From contig NC_092563.1 of NCBI RefSeq assembly GCF_037975245.1, positions 24,460,960 through 24,524,959 on the forward strand: 64,000 nt of DNA. The letters run 5' to 3'. This document shows, piece by piece, positions 19,865 through 33,382 of the stretch (the first letter of the stretch is position 1; each line of letters starts with the position of its first letter). Origin of the DNA: Apostichopus japonicus (taxonomy: Eukaryota; Echinodermata; Holothuroidea; Aspidochirotida; Stichopodidae). The notes under the pieces were generated by a model, which made no database searches, was not told the DNA's origin, and saw only the letters and a program-made list of their open reading frames with translations. The position numbers and the translations under genes are program-made.

Positions 19865-21489
19865 GTTGGTTGGCGTCTATCTTGGCGCAGAGTGCCCTAT
19901 GGCCGGTGGACATATTGTAAATACGTGTGTGTGATAAGAAAATCATATATCCAGTTAGGAAAATAATGTTTTTACGAACAAGTTGCAAAGCGCTGATGAA
20001 ATTCTTGAAAACCACATTAGAACTGAGAAAACATTCCAAATGTATCACATTATATGGATCAATCAGCAAGCAGGTTATAGTAGGAAAGTAAATCTCTTTT
20101 GAAGAAAAAGGTCTACATTAAGGAAACAACATATCTAGAGTTATTAACAAAAAATTGTTATGGAAATTTTGACTAACAGTGTACAATACTTCGCTTTGTC
20201 ATATCATTGTCACATTGTCCATAGCTGAGAAATACATTTAATCCTCCCATTTATTTCCAGTTCATTTGTATGTCATGTACAGAATCATGCCCGATTAGTG
20301 TAAGAATATGGCCCTTTGATCTATATATTGCATACTGATGTATCGTATAAGTGACGGTGGACGGAAACGCTCACAGAGTAATGAACCGCACAGATCGCAA
20401 GACACTCAAAGTTAGTTTTGCGCCAACCTCATCCCTACCCCCGCTACCTTGCCCGCGACATGGACGGGTATTACTTCTGTACTTAGCACTTCGTAATACC
20501 TACGAATGCGGAGCATTCACATCGGTTGCACAGATAACCCGCTACCCCGCCACCCCGCACACACCACCCCAACCCTTTTCCTTTATCTTGTTATTATGAT
20601 AATAATATTTTATGAGGGATTTATACCTCCCCCCACCCCCTTCCCTACGTGTGTTATAAATTTCCAAAGGATAACGAATGCAATTGTTTATTTAGTTAAA
20701 CTTCCTTTATACGCATGGAGGCATTCTGGTGTATTTTATTTATGTATTGAAGATAGACGTAAGTACGTGATCTACAAGTTTAATCAGTTTCCTCCAAACG
20801 AAGTGTGTAAACAGTATTTGAACTCATAAAAAAAAATGGTGCTAATTAAATACATCTTTAGAATCTGAAGCGGAAGTTGTTTTTGACACATAAGCAAGGG
20901 ATTTAGTTTTTTGCCAACTATTCGCGGTAGAGTTCAAAAGAAGAGATATGACTTTTAATTTGAGTAGAATTTGTTCCGGTTAACACGTCTATACATTACC
21001 AGCAGAGTAGAGAGAGAGAGAGCAGAGCGAAAGATCTTTTTAATAACAACGCTTGGTAGCGAAGTCACCAATTGTGTCCATGGGGTTGAACGTCTTTTGT
21101 ATACTGTGATCTTGAAAAACAGCTTGTTGGCGATAAGTTATCTTATATATAACAATACCATATCAACACAGTCCATCGCCGTTAATCAACGAATTTTAGT
21201 TCAAATACATAGAATGTTTTGTTTTTTCTCAAAATTGGCAACCGAATTATTTAGGAGGATTTCCTGATTTAGCTAATTGTTGAAATAATAAATCTTATTT
21301 CCATCAACCCCATGCATGGTAAGCTTTGATATGCAATTCTCGAAACAACACAGAAAGCTATACTTTGTATGTTGAGTCATACAGTGGAGAAACCATGAAA
21401 TATGTCAATTAATCTATATACATCTAGGCCAAGGTAAGATATCCATATACATGGCTACAGCAATATGTCTGACATACTAACAAAGAAGT
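19859..21489. other. Intergenic, no gene recognised
   Basis: Unique-looking AT-rich sequence with C-rich patches (20430-20640) and a short GA run at about 21009-21027. Open frames such as 20351-20599 and 20971-21267 show no known domain and no splice-supported context. Confidence 0.5.
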
Positions 21490-21497
21490 CTTTAATG

Positions 21498-21775
21498 CAA
21501 GGGCGTAGGAACCGGGGGGCTGGGGGGCGCCAAATGAGAAAAAAAATCTCATTTGGAGCACCAAATTGCATCTAAGGCCTGGTGAAAATACAAAATTAAG
21601 TTTACAAAATGGAGTGGGTGTTGAAGTGTGCTATATTGCACCAAATTGCATCTGAGGCTACCTGGAAATGCAAAAATTCCAAAGGGGAGGGAGACACCCC
21701 CTCCCCTTAGACCCCTCCCCCAGGCCGGCCACCAGTCTTCAGCCCCCCACTCAAAAGTACCTTCCTACGCCACTG
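21498..21775. mobile_element. hAT-type MITE, internally deleted copy
   Basis: Ends are CAAGGGCGTAGGAACC and, inverted on the right, CAGTGGCGTAGGAAGG. An 8-bp direct repeat CTTTAATG flanks it exactly (21490-21497 and 21776-21783). An 8-bp duplication with CARKGGCGTAGG ends is the hAT signature. The interior has lost the segment with GGGGCGGAAGTATCG present in the other copies. Confidence 0.85.
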
Positions 21776-21783
21776 CTTTAATG

Positions 21784-23950
21784 GCTAAATCAGTACAAGT
21801 GGGTATTTGAATATTAATAACTGCTACCTGCTCAGTGATTAAACCGACGGACGGCGCTGGAGCTTTGACACAAGCAGCGCATTTGGCACCTCTTAAGAAA
21901 AGTTAGTCGTGTGATCAAGCGGAAAACGAGCGCATTTTTACGCCAGTAGTTCCCATGCAGTTATAGTGCCGGTATAGGCCAATCAGCCGCTGATCCAATA
22001 CTATGACAATTTCACCTCACATACATCAAAGTTACGTTTTATTCTATCGTGTGGAAGCGATTGAAGTTTTTACATCGCATATCATGTTGTCTGATGCGAT
22101 ATTGGTCTATTTGATGAGCGACACATGCATCTTGGTTAAAGTTTCATTCAATGCTTACAAGCCGTTTTTGAGATATGTCCATTTGAATTTATATATTACA
22201 TTTGGTACGAACCGTATGAAAACTGTGTACTGGAGTGAAGCAAACACGTTTGTCCTGGTAGATGCAAAATTACAAATTTAAATTGCTTGTTTGTCTTCCA
22301 AATTTGAAGCAAATTTTCTGCTCTTCAACGTGAACGTATAAGATTATTCATACTTTCTCTTTGGCATTGTACATTAGATGTAAAAATGTTGTAAGAGTAG
22401 CAAACCTTATTTTGAGTTAGGTTGGTGAAATGGAAATTGGGCTTCATCGTCTCATTTTGTCCGCATTCGGAAAATTATTTAAATAAAATGAAGGAGAAAT
22501 CCGACAAAACAAGTACCAACAAAATCAATAACAATAATAACACCCACAACAACAGCAACAACGAGAAAACAAGAATAACAACAACAAATGGTTATATAAT
22601 CATTCAGATAGCCTAATAAAAAACACTATATTGTATACACCTTTAGTGTGAGACCCATGTATATAAACTACCTCCAAATAAGACCTTATAAGGCCTCAAA
22701 GTAAAATGGAACATGTTTATCTAGCTGGAGGTAAACAGTTCTTTAGTTGTGAACAAACGTTATAATTGACAAGGTTGTTAACTTACTAAGAGTGAAACGT
22801 ATATTCATTCAATACACCGTGAGACAGGATTTTGACTTGGTATAAGTGTATTGTTCTTATATCTACACAATTGTTTGTAGTTGTCACAATTGTTTGTATT
22901 TGTCACCAACGAAATATGTAAACTTGTCAAGGTGAAAGTCATGTTCGCACCGTGTCAGTCCATCGTTAAAATGTGAGAAATATCAATTCGAGGAATGATG
23001 TCAAGCTGATATTGGTCTAATTTTCCCGTTCGGGTCGATTTAGGTGTCGGAGGCTACATTCGACGTTGGGCTTTGAATGAATTTCATACGCTAGGGTAGA
23101 AAACATGATAAAGATGTAAATTATTTAGCCTCTGATTTGTTTTTTAAGCAGAAAGTTGGAAGATTTGTCTCATATTGTAGGCTTCATGGTCATATAAGAA
23201 CTCATCTTAATATATATCACTCTAACTTAATGACGTTTCCAGATTTTAAATGTTATGCTAAAGACAAGAACATTGATGGGAGGGCTGGGTGGGGCAGATG
23301 AACATTGCCATACCATGCTATATGGTAGTAAAAGGATTGTAGAACAGCTGCCCTCAAGGAGAGTAGGCTCTTCACCATGATCATGATAATTTATCAACAA
23401 CTTGGTACTTGGAAAATGGTACCTATGAAATGCTGCCCACTACACATCCACTGTGTCACTGATCTGGCACTTGATGGATTATTAATTGAGCATTAGTGAA
23501 TGGTGGGAGGGGTAGGCTACAACAGTTTACCACAATAACATAAGTGGATAATCATTAGGGTGAAAAGATATACCGGTAGGTTGTGGGTCAATGACGGTAG
23601 GGAAAACTTCCTCGTAAACTATAAAGCCGATGGATATGATGGGTGCATGAAATGGCATTCCACGTAACGTAAGACGACATACAATCACATATCAGATGAA
23701 TACAATTTTTTTTAAATAAAAAAGAAGCATTTTAGCTATTACTCGCAACCAAAAATGACCTATTACCTCTGCCCATATCACAGTCTTACCGTGTGCACTT
23801 CTATTTCTGTAGTATTGAAATGTACCTCCTGTAATCCTCCAGAGGTTACTGGAAATAAACTAACTGTTTGTAATATATTTATGAACCTTGACCTCTGTAC
23901 CTACTGAAGCACGGTAACGCTGTCATCGAGGAAATATTTTCCCGATTTCC
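21784..23950. other. Intergenic, no gene recognised
   Basis: No domain-bearing frame found. It holds a low-complexity AAC/AAT-rich stretch at about 22520-22590. The frames at 22003-22281 and 22422-22616 have no recognisable motif. Confidence 0.5.
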
Positions 23951-23960
23951 CCACAACCAC

Positions 23961-24381
23961 GATACTCATAGCTGCTACAGCAACAACTGTTCATGTCCCA
24001 CAACCGTGCATCAGTTATTACTTTGTGTTCGTTACACGGTAACATGTGTTACAAGTGGCACTGTAACAACTGCAAAGCTGTTAACTTGTTCCCGTGTAAG
24101 ACAAAGAACTGCGCGACTGGACAAGGAGTCTACGAAGACGAAAATGCCTACGAGATGAAGTAAAGGAGGTTCGGTACCGGTTGATTCCAGTTTGCACCTC
24201 CCTTTAAATTACGCCAATTCGTCGAGAACGAAGAAAGGCCACGTTCGGGTATATCCATAGGCCTATTCATACTCTTCCATTAAACGAATAGCATTAAACA
24301 GTATTTACTACTTTGTGTTCGTAACACGGTAACATGTGTTACAGGATATGAACAGTAGTTATACTATACCAGCTATGAGTA
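23961..24381. repeat. Candidate MITE with terminal inverted repeats
   Basis: The left arm (ATACTCATAGCTGCTACAGC ... ACTGTTCAT, 23962-23994) is matched in inverted orientation by the right arm (ATGAACAGTAGTT ... CAGCTATGAGTAG, 24348-24382). Inside, a 33-bp motif beginning CTTTGTGTTCG occurs twice in direct orientation (24021, 24311). No target duplication was identified. Confidence 0.55.
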
Positions 24382-24382
24382 G

Positions 24383-26057
24383 CGGGTGTTCCCTAGACCA
24401 CAAGAATCCTAGTTTGTAATTTGCTTTTGTGCTTCCTTATCCAGGTTGTGTTACATCAGAACAACTGACTGTAATGTGATGTGTTACGTAATATTATGTT
24501 AAAACGTGACGTGTACATGTTACTCGAATAGACCAATCAAAGGTCTCCAAGTATTGATGTATATGCAGTACACGAGGTGTGCCATCACTTCACATTCCTA
24601 CCTGATGTCTCTAAGTTGTTATTTCCGTTCTAGTTATATTTATGTTTTCCTTGTAAATAGATATGTGTTGAAGTCAGAGACTTGTCATGTCTTTATTTTA
24701 TAAATCCACCCAAGTCAATAACATAGCATTGATCAGTTTTGGCAACTACCAATCACTAACTTACAACGACACACCTAATTTTCATTTCAGATTGTAGAGA
24801 TACAATCATTAATTGCAGTGAATAAGCGATTCAGTAAATTACTAACTGTTAGTTCCACAATATCCGACATCTAAAATAATTCAGTTATTCGTAAACTAAC
24901 TTTCTCTGGTTATCAAAACAACCGTTTCGTGGCATTTTCGTACACTCAGTGGCCACCTAATAATAACACAACATTACAGTGTAAAGCCGATATCACGAAA
25001 TCTGTTTAAATGTGCTGTTGCCCGTGCAGTCAGTTTTATGTATGGACCTAAACAGGAAGGCTGCCACAAGAGGCGCTATATACATTTGCAACCTTGACTT
25101 CAGAAATAGTAATCGGTTGATGTTTCTAGTGCATCCACTGGAATACGAACATTTTTCGACTGACAGTTATAAAAAAAAAAAATGGTTACGCTAATTATTG
25201 GCTGATATTTTTACTTTGAAAACGCAAGTCAGTTTGAGATTTTGGCTGGAATGTAATACCATCAGGGCAAATAAAATGCACACCCCTTATGTTATTCTAA
25301 TTATATGAAAATCTCTACACTAGTAAACGATGATCGCACAACAAACAAAATAACAATTTATTTAATAATTTCATTCAAACTTTGGTAACTATGGTAAAAT
25401 ATTCTTAGTGAGACGACCAACTGATCCAGATGCAAAATAACGTTTGATGTCAAATTATGGAACTTATATTTGTAAAACATAGAGGAAATACAGCAATACC
25501 CAGACATTATATTAACCAAGCAGTAGAAACGATAAGTCAAGCTCACTGATGCAATTATTATGATAAAAAAAACTGACGCAGTTAGTGATATGGTAATGAT
25601 ACATTTATATTGTAAAATGTGCAAGTCATCGATATGTAAGGAAAGATTCCGGAGGCCCATGTACAGTAGTGTTACTTTCAAACTTATTCATAAAGGCCTA
25701 GTTATTTGCTTTACACCAGCGGTGCATGATTAAAAATAGAAAATGAGCTTTAATTATATAGCCTACGACGATGATTACTGGACCCCCAGTCATAAAACAG
25801 TATATTCAAACAAAGCGTTCGGAAAAGATACAGAATTTATTAGTATAGGGGGGGGGGTAGAAACAATTAGCCTAACGGGGCTCGAGGACGACAACCCCGA
25901 AATCACTACCTCTTCCGCTTACAGCTCATAAGAAATCAACAAAATCTAAGAATCATCCATTGTATAACACACGCGTCAATAAATCATTATGTGAGCGCAA
26001 TGCAGAAACGCTCGGAAATGTTTTGGAGCAATATGAAATCGGTATGGAATTGGATGA
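24383..26057. other. Intergenic, no gene recognised
   Basis: AT-rich sequence with no recognisable protein motif. The minus-strand frame 25358-25681 is hydrophobic and unrecognised. A G-run (9 G) lies near 25849. Confidence 0.45.
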
Positions 26058-26335
26058 CAGGGGCGTATCCAGGATTTTCTAACCCGGGGGCGCAAAGTAC
26101 TATCTAAGCGGAGCGCCACCATCTTGGCGATGTCTTGGCGTTTTTCTTCTGCTCCCTCCTTTCTCCCTTTCTACTTTTTCTCTCTTTTTTCTTTTTCTTT
26201 TCCCTTCCTTCCTCTCCTTCCTCCTCATTTTCCGCCTATTTTTTCCCTTTTTCTCTTTTCTTTTTCTCTCCTCTTTTTCTTACCCGGGGGGGGGGGGGGC
26301 GCACGCCCCAACGCCTCTCCCTGGATACGCGCCTG
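26058..26335. mobile_element. GCGTATCCAGG-type DNA element, short copy with polypyrimidine tract
   Basis: Begins CAGGGGCGTATCCAGGATTT and ends CTGGATACGCGCCTG, inverted ends. It carries ACTATCTAAGCGGAGCGCCA near the left end and a T/C-only tract at about 26150-26280 followed by a long G run. It is an internally deleted relative of the larger copies at 28833 and 33383. Confidence 0.78.
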
Positions 26336-27555
26336 AGAGTGTATGTTCAGCTGGCATTCACCAGCCAGCCATGTAGATGATGAAGGGGGCTAGTAGTCCC
26401 AATATTGTGATATTGTGATATGTTGTGGGCGGAGGTCATATATTCGTTTGAGTTCACCAGGGGTCAAATTGTGGAAACCATTGTTTATCACAATATTTTA
26501 ACAAGGACAGATGTCATATTTAGTATTTTGATGTATCACATTTAGTACAAGAAGCCAGTTGTTGAATTCAATGGTCATTTCAGGACAGCCTGTGTCATTG
26601 TGAATAATTGTTTGTCACATCACACTGCTTTTCACTGTATTACTAAGATCAAAATGACATCTAATGATCACCGTTTTATCTTTGTAACCATAACTTTGAA
26701 ACAGCTTTGAACAATGAAAGGATCTAATTGAAATGGAGTTATATTGTGAGAATTACCGTATACACACAGTCTCTATATAAATTAGAAAGCCACTATCGTT
26801 TATGCCAAAGAATCTACGATATGACGAATAGCAGCCATTTATCAAAGCATTGGCTTCATATGATTTGCTTTAAACAAGAAGATATTCATTGTATGTGTGG
26901 CTAAATGTGTAAGACTGTATTGACTCCTTACATATAAGTGCTCATTCTGGACACTCAAAGAGTAAACTTCAGAAATAAAAGATCTTCCAAGCAAGATGAT
27001 ATACCAAATTGGAATTGGTCTAAAGTCCGAGTGCAGAAAACTGGACTCGAGTACTATAAACGTGTGGGTATTACACATTTCTTTAAAGGTATACTGTACG
27101 GGTGGGATCTACATTAAATACGTGTTTGTTACCACATTGTTCAGTTCAGTGGTGTTGTTATTATTTGTTGTGTATAGGGCAATCAATCTTGTAAAGCTTT
27201 ATACAACAGACACATCCCTACCTGTGATTCATTGATTAACGGTAAACTGAAACCGTATAGATGCTTTTTGGTTTTTTAAATTATGTGATGCAACTTACCA
27301 GGTAGAAACAATTAAACACAAGAACACTGTGATACAACAAATTTGAACACATTGTTAGTAACAGATGATGAAGCCACAAATGAAAGTATGAGTTCATGTA
27401 TAAGAATTCAAAATAATAACAATTTTGGAAGCTAGGAAAGTTTTAAAGAAAATGGTTACTCATCTCTAAAAGAGTAATGGCGTTCCGTTTTAACGATTCC
27501 TCATTCATATAAACACTTAATAGATATGCTGTTTTACCTGCAACTTTAAACCAGG
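26336..27555. other. Intergenic, no gene recognised
   Basis: No coding, RNA or repeat feature identified. The short open frames (26842-27078 minus, 26996-27235 plus) overlap each other and have no known motif. Confidence 0.45.
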
Positions 27556-27556
27556 G

Positions 27557-28170
27557 GGTTTCGTTTCGTTTCGTTTCGTTTATTTCACTTTTTTTCTTTT
27601 TTACAATTACATTCACAATAATGTATAATACCAATGTCAAAGAAAGAAAAAAAGCATGGAAAATCTGAAAAAGCTACGCTTGTACACTCATAAAGTGCAG
27701 ATTCACCATGAACAAATTAAATACAATACGCTAACTACCCCCCCCCCCCCCCACTTCCCGAACGGGAAGCACAAGTAGCATTATTAAATGTGATAACTTT
27801 AACGCATATATTTCAAATCATTGTTTAACAAATATAGCTTCAGTTGCTTTATGAATATTGATAAGGTTGGTGATTTTTTAAGTTTGGGTTCGAGAGCATT
27901 CCAAAATGTGGCACCAGTAAATCTTACAGACTTAGTATTTAAAACTAATCGTGGGTAATCCAAATGAATGGCAGTTGAGTGTCTAGTGTTATAACTATGG
28001 AAAAAAATATTCATCTGTTTGCACAAATCGTAGATATCACCCTCAGTGTCAACGTGTAAATTGTGTAAAAACAGGAGTACACAGGATTCGGTATTTGAGC
28101 AGGTTTCCAATAACATGTTTTCGTACTGGAATAATATATTTCTTTCTTTCTTTCTTTAAAAAAAAACCCG
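27557..28170 (-). mobile_element. LINE 3' end (CR1/L2-like), with simple-repeat tail
   Basis: The minus strand encodes the typical carboxyl end of a LINE ORF2: SYNTRHSTAIHLDYPR, then SVRFTGATFWNALEPKLKKS and SIFIKQLKLYLLNND. Downstream is a C-run, then AAATAAACGAAAC repeats at 27557-27580, the short tandem tail expected of CR1/L2 elements. The 5' part is missing. Confidence 0.85.
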
Positions 28171-28832
28171 CAACTTCTCAAAAGAACCAACATTTCTTCC
28201 AATCCTTTGTATAGATGATTGAATTTGTTTCAAAACAAATAAATGATAACAATTAACCGCAAAGTAGAAGGTTAAAAACACTCCCGTTACAAAGAAGTTT
28301 CATGCTGAAAGCAGTCAATGATGCGTTTCCAAATTTCCTGTGATTTGTTTGGCTAATAGTCCCTACCATTGTCTGCAAACATTTTTGCATTTATCGTGCT
28401 CAATAAACACAACGTATTATGTTTAAATAACTTATTTATACAGCGCATTATACCGACGGTCTCAATGCAACTACTTGTAACCAGGGAGTTGTTATGGAAC
28501 TCCCTGGTGTAAGGTTGGCCACAGTGGGCAAAATTCAGATATTATGACGACATATCAGGAGGCAGGACTTTTTTATGTCTACATAAAATTGATTTGATGT
28601 GGACATAAATTCAAATTAATGCTGGCATATATTAAAATAATGCTGGCACCGTACCGTACCAGCTGCGTACTGATAATGCAGTTGGCACCTTCCTCTTTCA
28701 ATCTGTTTCAATCTGTGTGAATATTAATGTACATTTAAAGAGTTGTGTCTGTATTGCATGTAGGCCCCTATGGGCTACCACATTATGTCAAAATATTCTT
28801 GCTATGAGTTGCACTTCTCTTTATATAGTAAG
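28171..28832. other. Intergenic, no gene recognised apart from the hairpin
   Basis: AT-rich DNA without a supported gene. Confidence 0.45.
28481..28507. repeat. Perfect 10-bp hairpin
   Basis: CCAGGGAGTT and AACTCCCTGG are exact inverted repeats separated by GTTATGG. Probably part of a dispersed repeat; no function assigned. Confidence 0.85.
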
Positions 28833-30652
28833 CAGGCGCGTATCCAGGATTTTCTAACCCGGGGGGCGCGAATTACTATCTAAGCGGAGCGCCACCATCG
28901 GTTGGCGCGGAGCGTACAAGAAAATTTCTGGTTTTGATACCCCCCAGATCACCGGAAATGGCACTTCTCGGGCTTGAAAATGAGCAACCAGATGTACACT
29001 TTTGCCTGAGAACCAAGTATTTCCCAAAAGTTTTTTCCATCCATAACCTTTTTGAAGATTGTCACCAGTCACACATCATGTTCGACCTGATTGCATGTCC
29101 TATGGATCATTGCTTTTGTAGGTTATTCTACGTCACGGCCCACAATATCCGAAAGCCCCACTTTTCAAGGTTTTAAGCCGATTACTTGTTGAAAATTTGA
29201 AAATTCACTTTTCTCGTGAATAAAATCACTTGAAAACATACCCATAATGTTGCAGAAAATTCAATCTATAGACAAGCAATATAGAAAAACCTCCTTCAAC
29301 CCCTAACAGACAGGTCAAAATTGAACGAGTAGAGGAAAGTATGATGACGAATGTTGGTGAGGAAATTTTCGAAAATTCCGACACAGTTAATTTATTGGTG
29401 TAGAAATATTGCAACCTCTTATAATGGCTTTTACAAAACTTGGTTGAAGGAACAGAAAAATAAGCAGATATTTCCGATATCAGGTATATCGAAACCGAAC
29501 ACTTCACTCATAGGCGTAGGTCCCGTAGGAGGCGGGGGCTGCAGCCCCCCCCCAATTGTTTTCCCATTTTTTTCGGGCACCTACTGAAAGAAAAATAAAT
29601 AGCAATGAATAGCTTAAAATGATCTCCTTGGTAATTTAAATAAAATTGTAAGCTTGGCCGACATTACTACTGTAAAAGAGAGTTTTGACAAAAAAGGATC
29701 TGTATGCTTTTTCTCCATCTACATAAGACATTTGGTTGTTTACATTAGCATTCGGCGGTATAATGTGCAACTTTGACGGACCGTGCGGTACGCGATGCCA
29801 TACAATGTAATGAGCGATCTTGCCTATATGATATTGGCATCGACATGTTGAATGCGCGCTTAGCGCGCGAAAAATTTTGGCTTTTTTTTCGGGCAAGTCA
29901 TTACAGCCCCCAAATCCAATCTGGCTCTTATGCCTTTGACTACACACATTGACAGTTTTTGAGGCTGTTCATCGTGGAACATGCATTTCAATGCTCATTG
30001 ATATGATGTTATATCTGCTCTTTGCTTTACAAATTCGAACAGGCGTGTAGCGAGTAATTGCCAAGGGAGGGCGAAGCCTGTAGGCAAACTATCTAAGCGA
30101 AGCGCCACCATGAGTTGGCGCGAAGCGTACAAGAAAAATTTTGGCCGAAAATGCCTCCCAGATCGCTGGAAATGACACTTCCCAGGCCTTGTAAGTTGCA
30201 TCTAAGCATTGTCTTTTTTGAAATTACTAGCGATGTCATAAAGAAAATTTGCTCGGGGGGGGGGGCGGTCGCCCCCTTCCCGAAATGCGTTATGTTCCCC
30301 GACGACTCGGTCGAGTTCAAGTACATTAGTGAGAGAGGAAAAACGGAAACGTCAAAAATGGAGTTGTCGGGGTAAGGGGTAGGGTGAGGCGCACACCCCC
30401 TCCGTAATCCTTGATCTGTCACTGGCTACCCTGTGTATATAATAGGAATCTTTCTCTTCCCGAGGTCTTGGCTATCTTCTTCTCCCTCCTTTTCTCCTTT
30501 TTCTCTCTTTTTTCTTTTTCTTTTCCCTTCCTTCCTCTCCTCCTTTTCTTTTTTTCCTCTCCTTTTCCCTTTTTTCTTCTCTTTTTTTTTTCTCTCTTTT
30601 CCTTACCCGGGGGGCGCGCGCCCCCAACGCCCCCCCTGGATACGCACCTGGT
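28833..30652. mobile_element. GCGTATCCAGG-type DNA element, composite copy with nested insertion
   Basis: Begins CAGGCGCGTATCCAGGATTT and ends CTGGATACGCACCTG; GTAAG directly flanks both ends (28828-28832 and 30653-30657). The left part (28833-29510) matches 33383-34015. The right part holds a second GCGGAGCGCCA-like module (about 30090), TTCCCCGACGACTCGG (30295) and a polypyrimidine tract (30475-30603). No transposase frame was found. Confidence 0.72.
29508..29940. mobile_element. Nested MITE-like insertion
   Basis: Compared with 34005-34045, the element is interrupted here. The inserted piece starts ATAGGCGTAGGTCCC and ends GGCTCTTATGCCTTTGA, weakly inverted, with G-rich sequence near each end. 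Borders are approximate. Confidence 0.55.
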
Positions 30653-30657
30653 AAGTA

Positions 30658-31700
30658 CACCTTGTAAAGGGTTTCAGTGCAAACACATGAATTTATTTGT
30701 AATCTAAGATAATACATATAATATTAATGTCCCCACGCTTCCATAGGCATGAGTTGTATAATTTGCATTTATGATTGTCAATATGCACATTATAAACCTA
30801 TAACTATAGGATATCCGTTGCGCACAAGCCAATGTTTTTGTCAGGGGTCATTATAACTAAGTATTGTGCGTTCCTGTAGAGGTAATTTAAAGTGCATGTT
30901 TTCATGGAGGAACGTGGGGACGCAAGTTTTTTTCTGAGCGGACGCAAACAATTTTAAGATGTTGTATCCCGGCGCTGGCGCAACTCTTAAAATCCCAGTA
31001 ACAATACTGAGAATAATACTTGGTAGTAATATCAGATTTTTCTATTTGTACAGCTTTCTGCTGATTTCTCAAGTCTTGCTAATGTAAACCTGTGAAAATA
31101 CATTCTTTTCATTCCTTGATCAACATCTGGACAGAATGTTATACAAGTTTACTAAAACAAGCTAAGGTTTCAATGCACACAAAATGCAAGCAAGCTGCAG
31201 AATGTTCAGGTTGGTTGTGCATGATAAATTAATGGTAGTTTTATCATTTCAAATTGTATATGGTGGCATCCAATAAATATATGTTTGAACAAGAGTGGGT
31301 AGAGGGTGTGGGTCGAACCTCTTTTTCATAGCACACATAAATTCAAAAGAAACATGTCCTAGCTGTTAGATCTAGTTATAGTTTCAGTTTCCGTTCCAGT
31401 ATAAATAGCATAAAATACAATTATTTTCAATAAGAGAGAATAAAACGTATGATAGATAAATTCCATAAAAGCGATTAAAGGCAAATTAAGAGTTAGTAAA
31501 AAAAAGCAACAGTTTTCAAAGTGTTAGTCAACTGAAAATAATTAGGAAATATCAATATACATATTAAATCAAATCATTTAAGATACCATTTTGAATTAAA
31601 AAAATATGCTCTGCATAGAAATGAATTTGTGCAATTTTAACCCAATATTATGTTGGTGCTATTGCACGATGTCATAGAAGTATGATGCTTTCATCGGTTT
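30658..31700. other. Intergenic, no gene recognised
   Basis: AT-rich sequence with no supported feature. Confidence 0.45.
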
Positions 31701-31711
31701 GAGTGCATATG

Positions 31712-31800
31712 GGTGTATGTGTGTGTGTATGTGTGTGTGTGTATGTATGCGTGTGTGTGTGTATGTGTGTGTGTGTGTATATGTGTATGTATGTTTGTGT
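31712..31800. repeat. (TG)n / TATG microsatellite
   Basis: An interrupted TG repeat with TATG variants; the open frame across it (31699-31893) is a repeat artefact. Confidence 0.92.
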
Positions 31801-32692
31801 GAATTACGCTCGCGTACTCGTACTTCAAGTCTGCGTGCGTTTTTAAGAATAATCCTTCTTTCGGGGTTTCTGCAATCCCTCTTGCGTTCTTGATAAATGT
31901 AATGTGAACGGTCGCGGACTTATGGTGACCTGAGATTTCCGACTAAGTTATAATATCCGCTCTATCCAGTTGTAATTTGGCGGGTATTTTTGAACGTGCA
32001 GTAGGCGTGAGGTATACCATAGAGCTGTTTATAGCTCCATGACCCCATGGGTATACCTACGTTGTGTTTGTTCAAATGTCAGGCCGGGCCTTTCTTAACA
32101 GAAACACTACCTAACGACGCTCTACGTAAACACATTTTATTTTTCTTCGCACCGATTCGACCAACACTGCATAAAATTCACCGTTAAGTTCGTGAGACTA
32201 GAACAAACTGAATGACAGTCCACTTAAATCTAATAAACCATAATTCATTGTACGCCAAACTCACAGGTTTTTGAAGAGGCCAAAAAACGGTAATTTATGA
32301 TTACTTCGAAACGGATGATTTTGGACTCGGTTGCTACGGCAGTTACTAAAAGGCTAGAACCCTTACGTATGGCCTAGCATATAATGACGTTACATTAGCC
32401 TACGCATATACCTTCCTAGGTGTTAAGACCTAATATTAAATGCCTTCGATGTTGCATTAGCCTCAAATACGACATCAGCAGTAAAACAGTGACTAGCAAG
32501 ATCGTTCGCTCATCCATTTGAAATGTTTGTAAGAAATTTGAATCTGGGTTAACGTGTAATGAATATAGTAAAACGGATTGGTTTGAAATTTGAATACAGT
32601 ATACTGTTTACGTTTATGCGCAGTGGTGTATGCAGTAGAACCTACCAAAATTGTACAGCACTATGGCGGGCAATCAGTCTCAAATTGTGGGG

Positions 32693-33235
32693 AATCGACT
32701 TATACCGATTTAAATCGACATATACCAATTTCCTTCGACATATACTAGTTTCCAGCAGCTTAAATTGACTTCTACCGATTTAAATCGACATATATCAGTT
32801 TAATTCTACATATAATCGATCTAAATCGACATATACCAGTTTAATTCGACATATCATCGATCTAAATCGACATATACAATTTAAATCGATGATAAGTAAA
32901 ATAAATCGGTATATGTCAATCTAAATCGACATATACCAGTTTAAATCGATGATATGTCGAATTAAATCGGCATATGTCAATTTAAATCGACATATACCAA
33001 TTTAATTCGACTTATACCAGTTTAAATCGACATATTTAAATCGACATATACCAATTTAAAACGATGATATGTAAAATAAATCGGTATATGTCAAGTTAAA
33101 TCGACATCTACTAGTTTAAATCGATGATATGTCGAATTAAATCGGTAGAAGTCAATTGCCTTGGACTTATACCAGTTTCTAGCAACTCAAATTGACATAT
33201 ACCTATTTAAATCGTCATATCATCGATAGAGCTCA
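32693..33235. repeat. Palindrome-rich short-period array
   Basis: Variants of AAATCGACATATACCAGTTT occur over and over at about 20-bp spacing, mixed with their inverted form (AAATCGGTATATGTC). For example GGTATATGTC and GACATATACC face each other near 32906-32938. Spacing and bases are irregular, so it is a degenerate array. Confidence 0.85.
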
Positions 33236-33382
33236 TTAACATATTCCAAATTCCGATTTTGGTGATGATTGACATGTGAAGATACATCACGTGCAGTCAC
33301 CTGACAAGGCGGGCGAATAATTAAATAGTTCCAAATTTACCAAGCTAGCAAGGGTGTTCATCATGATTATGTCAATGGTAAT

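Noticed and set aside
30411-30707. Leu/Phe/Ser-rich frames across 26.1-26.4, 30.4-30.7 and 35.9-36.2 kb
   Set aside because: They translate a T/C-only tract of a DNA element in several overlapping frames; the hydrophobic look is a composition artefact.
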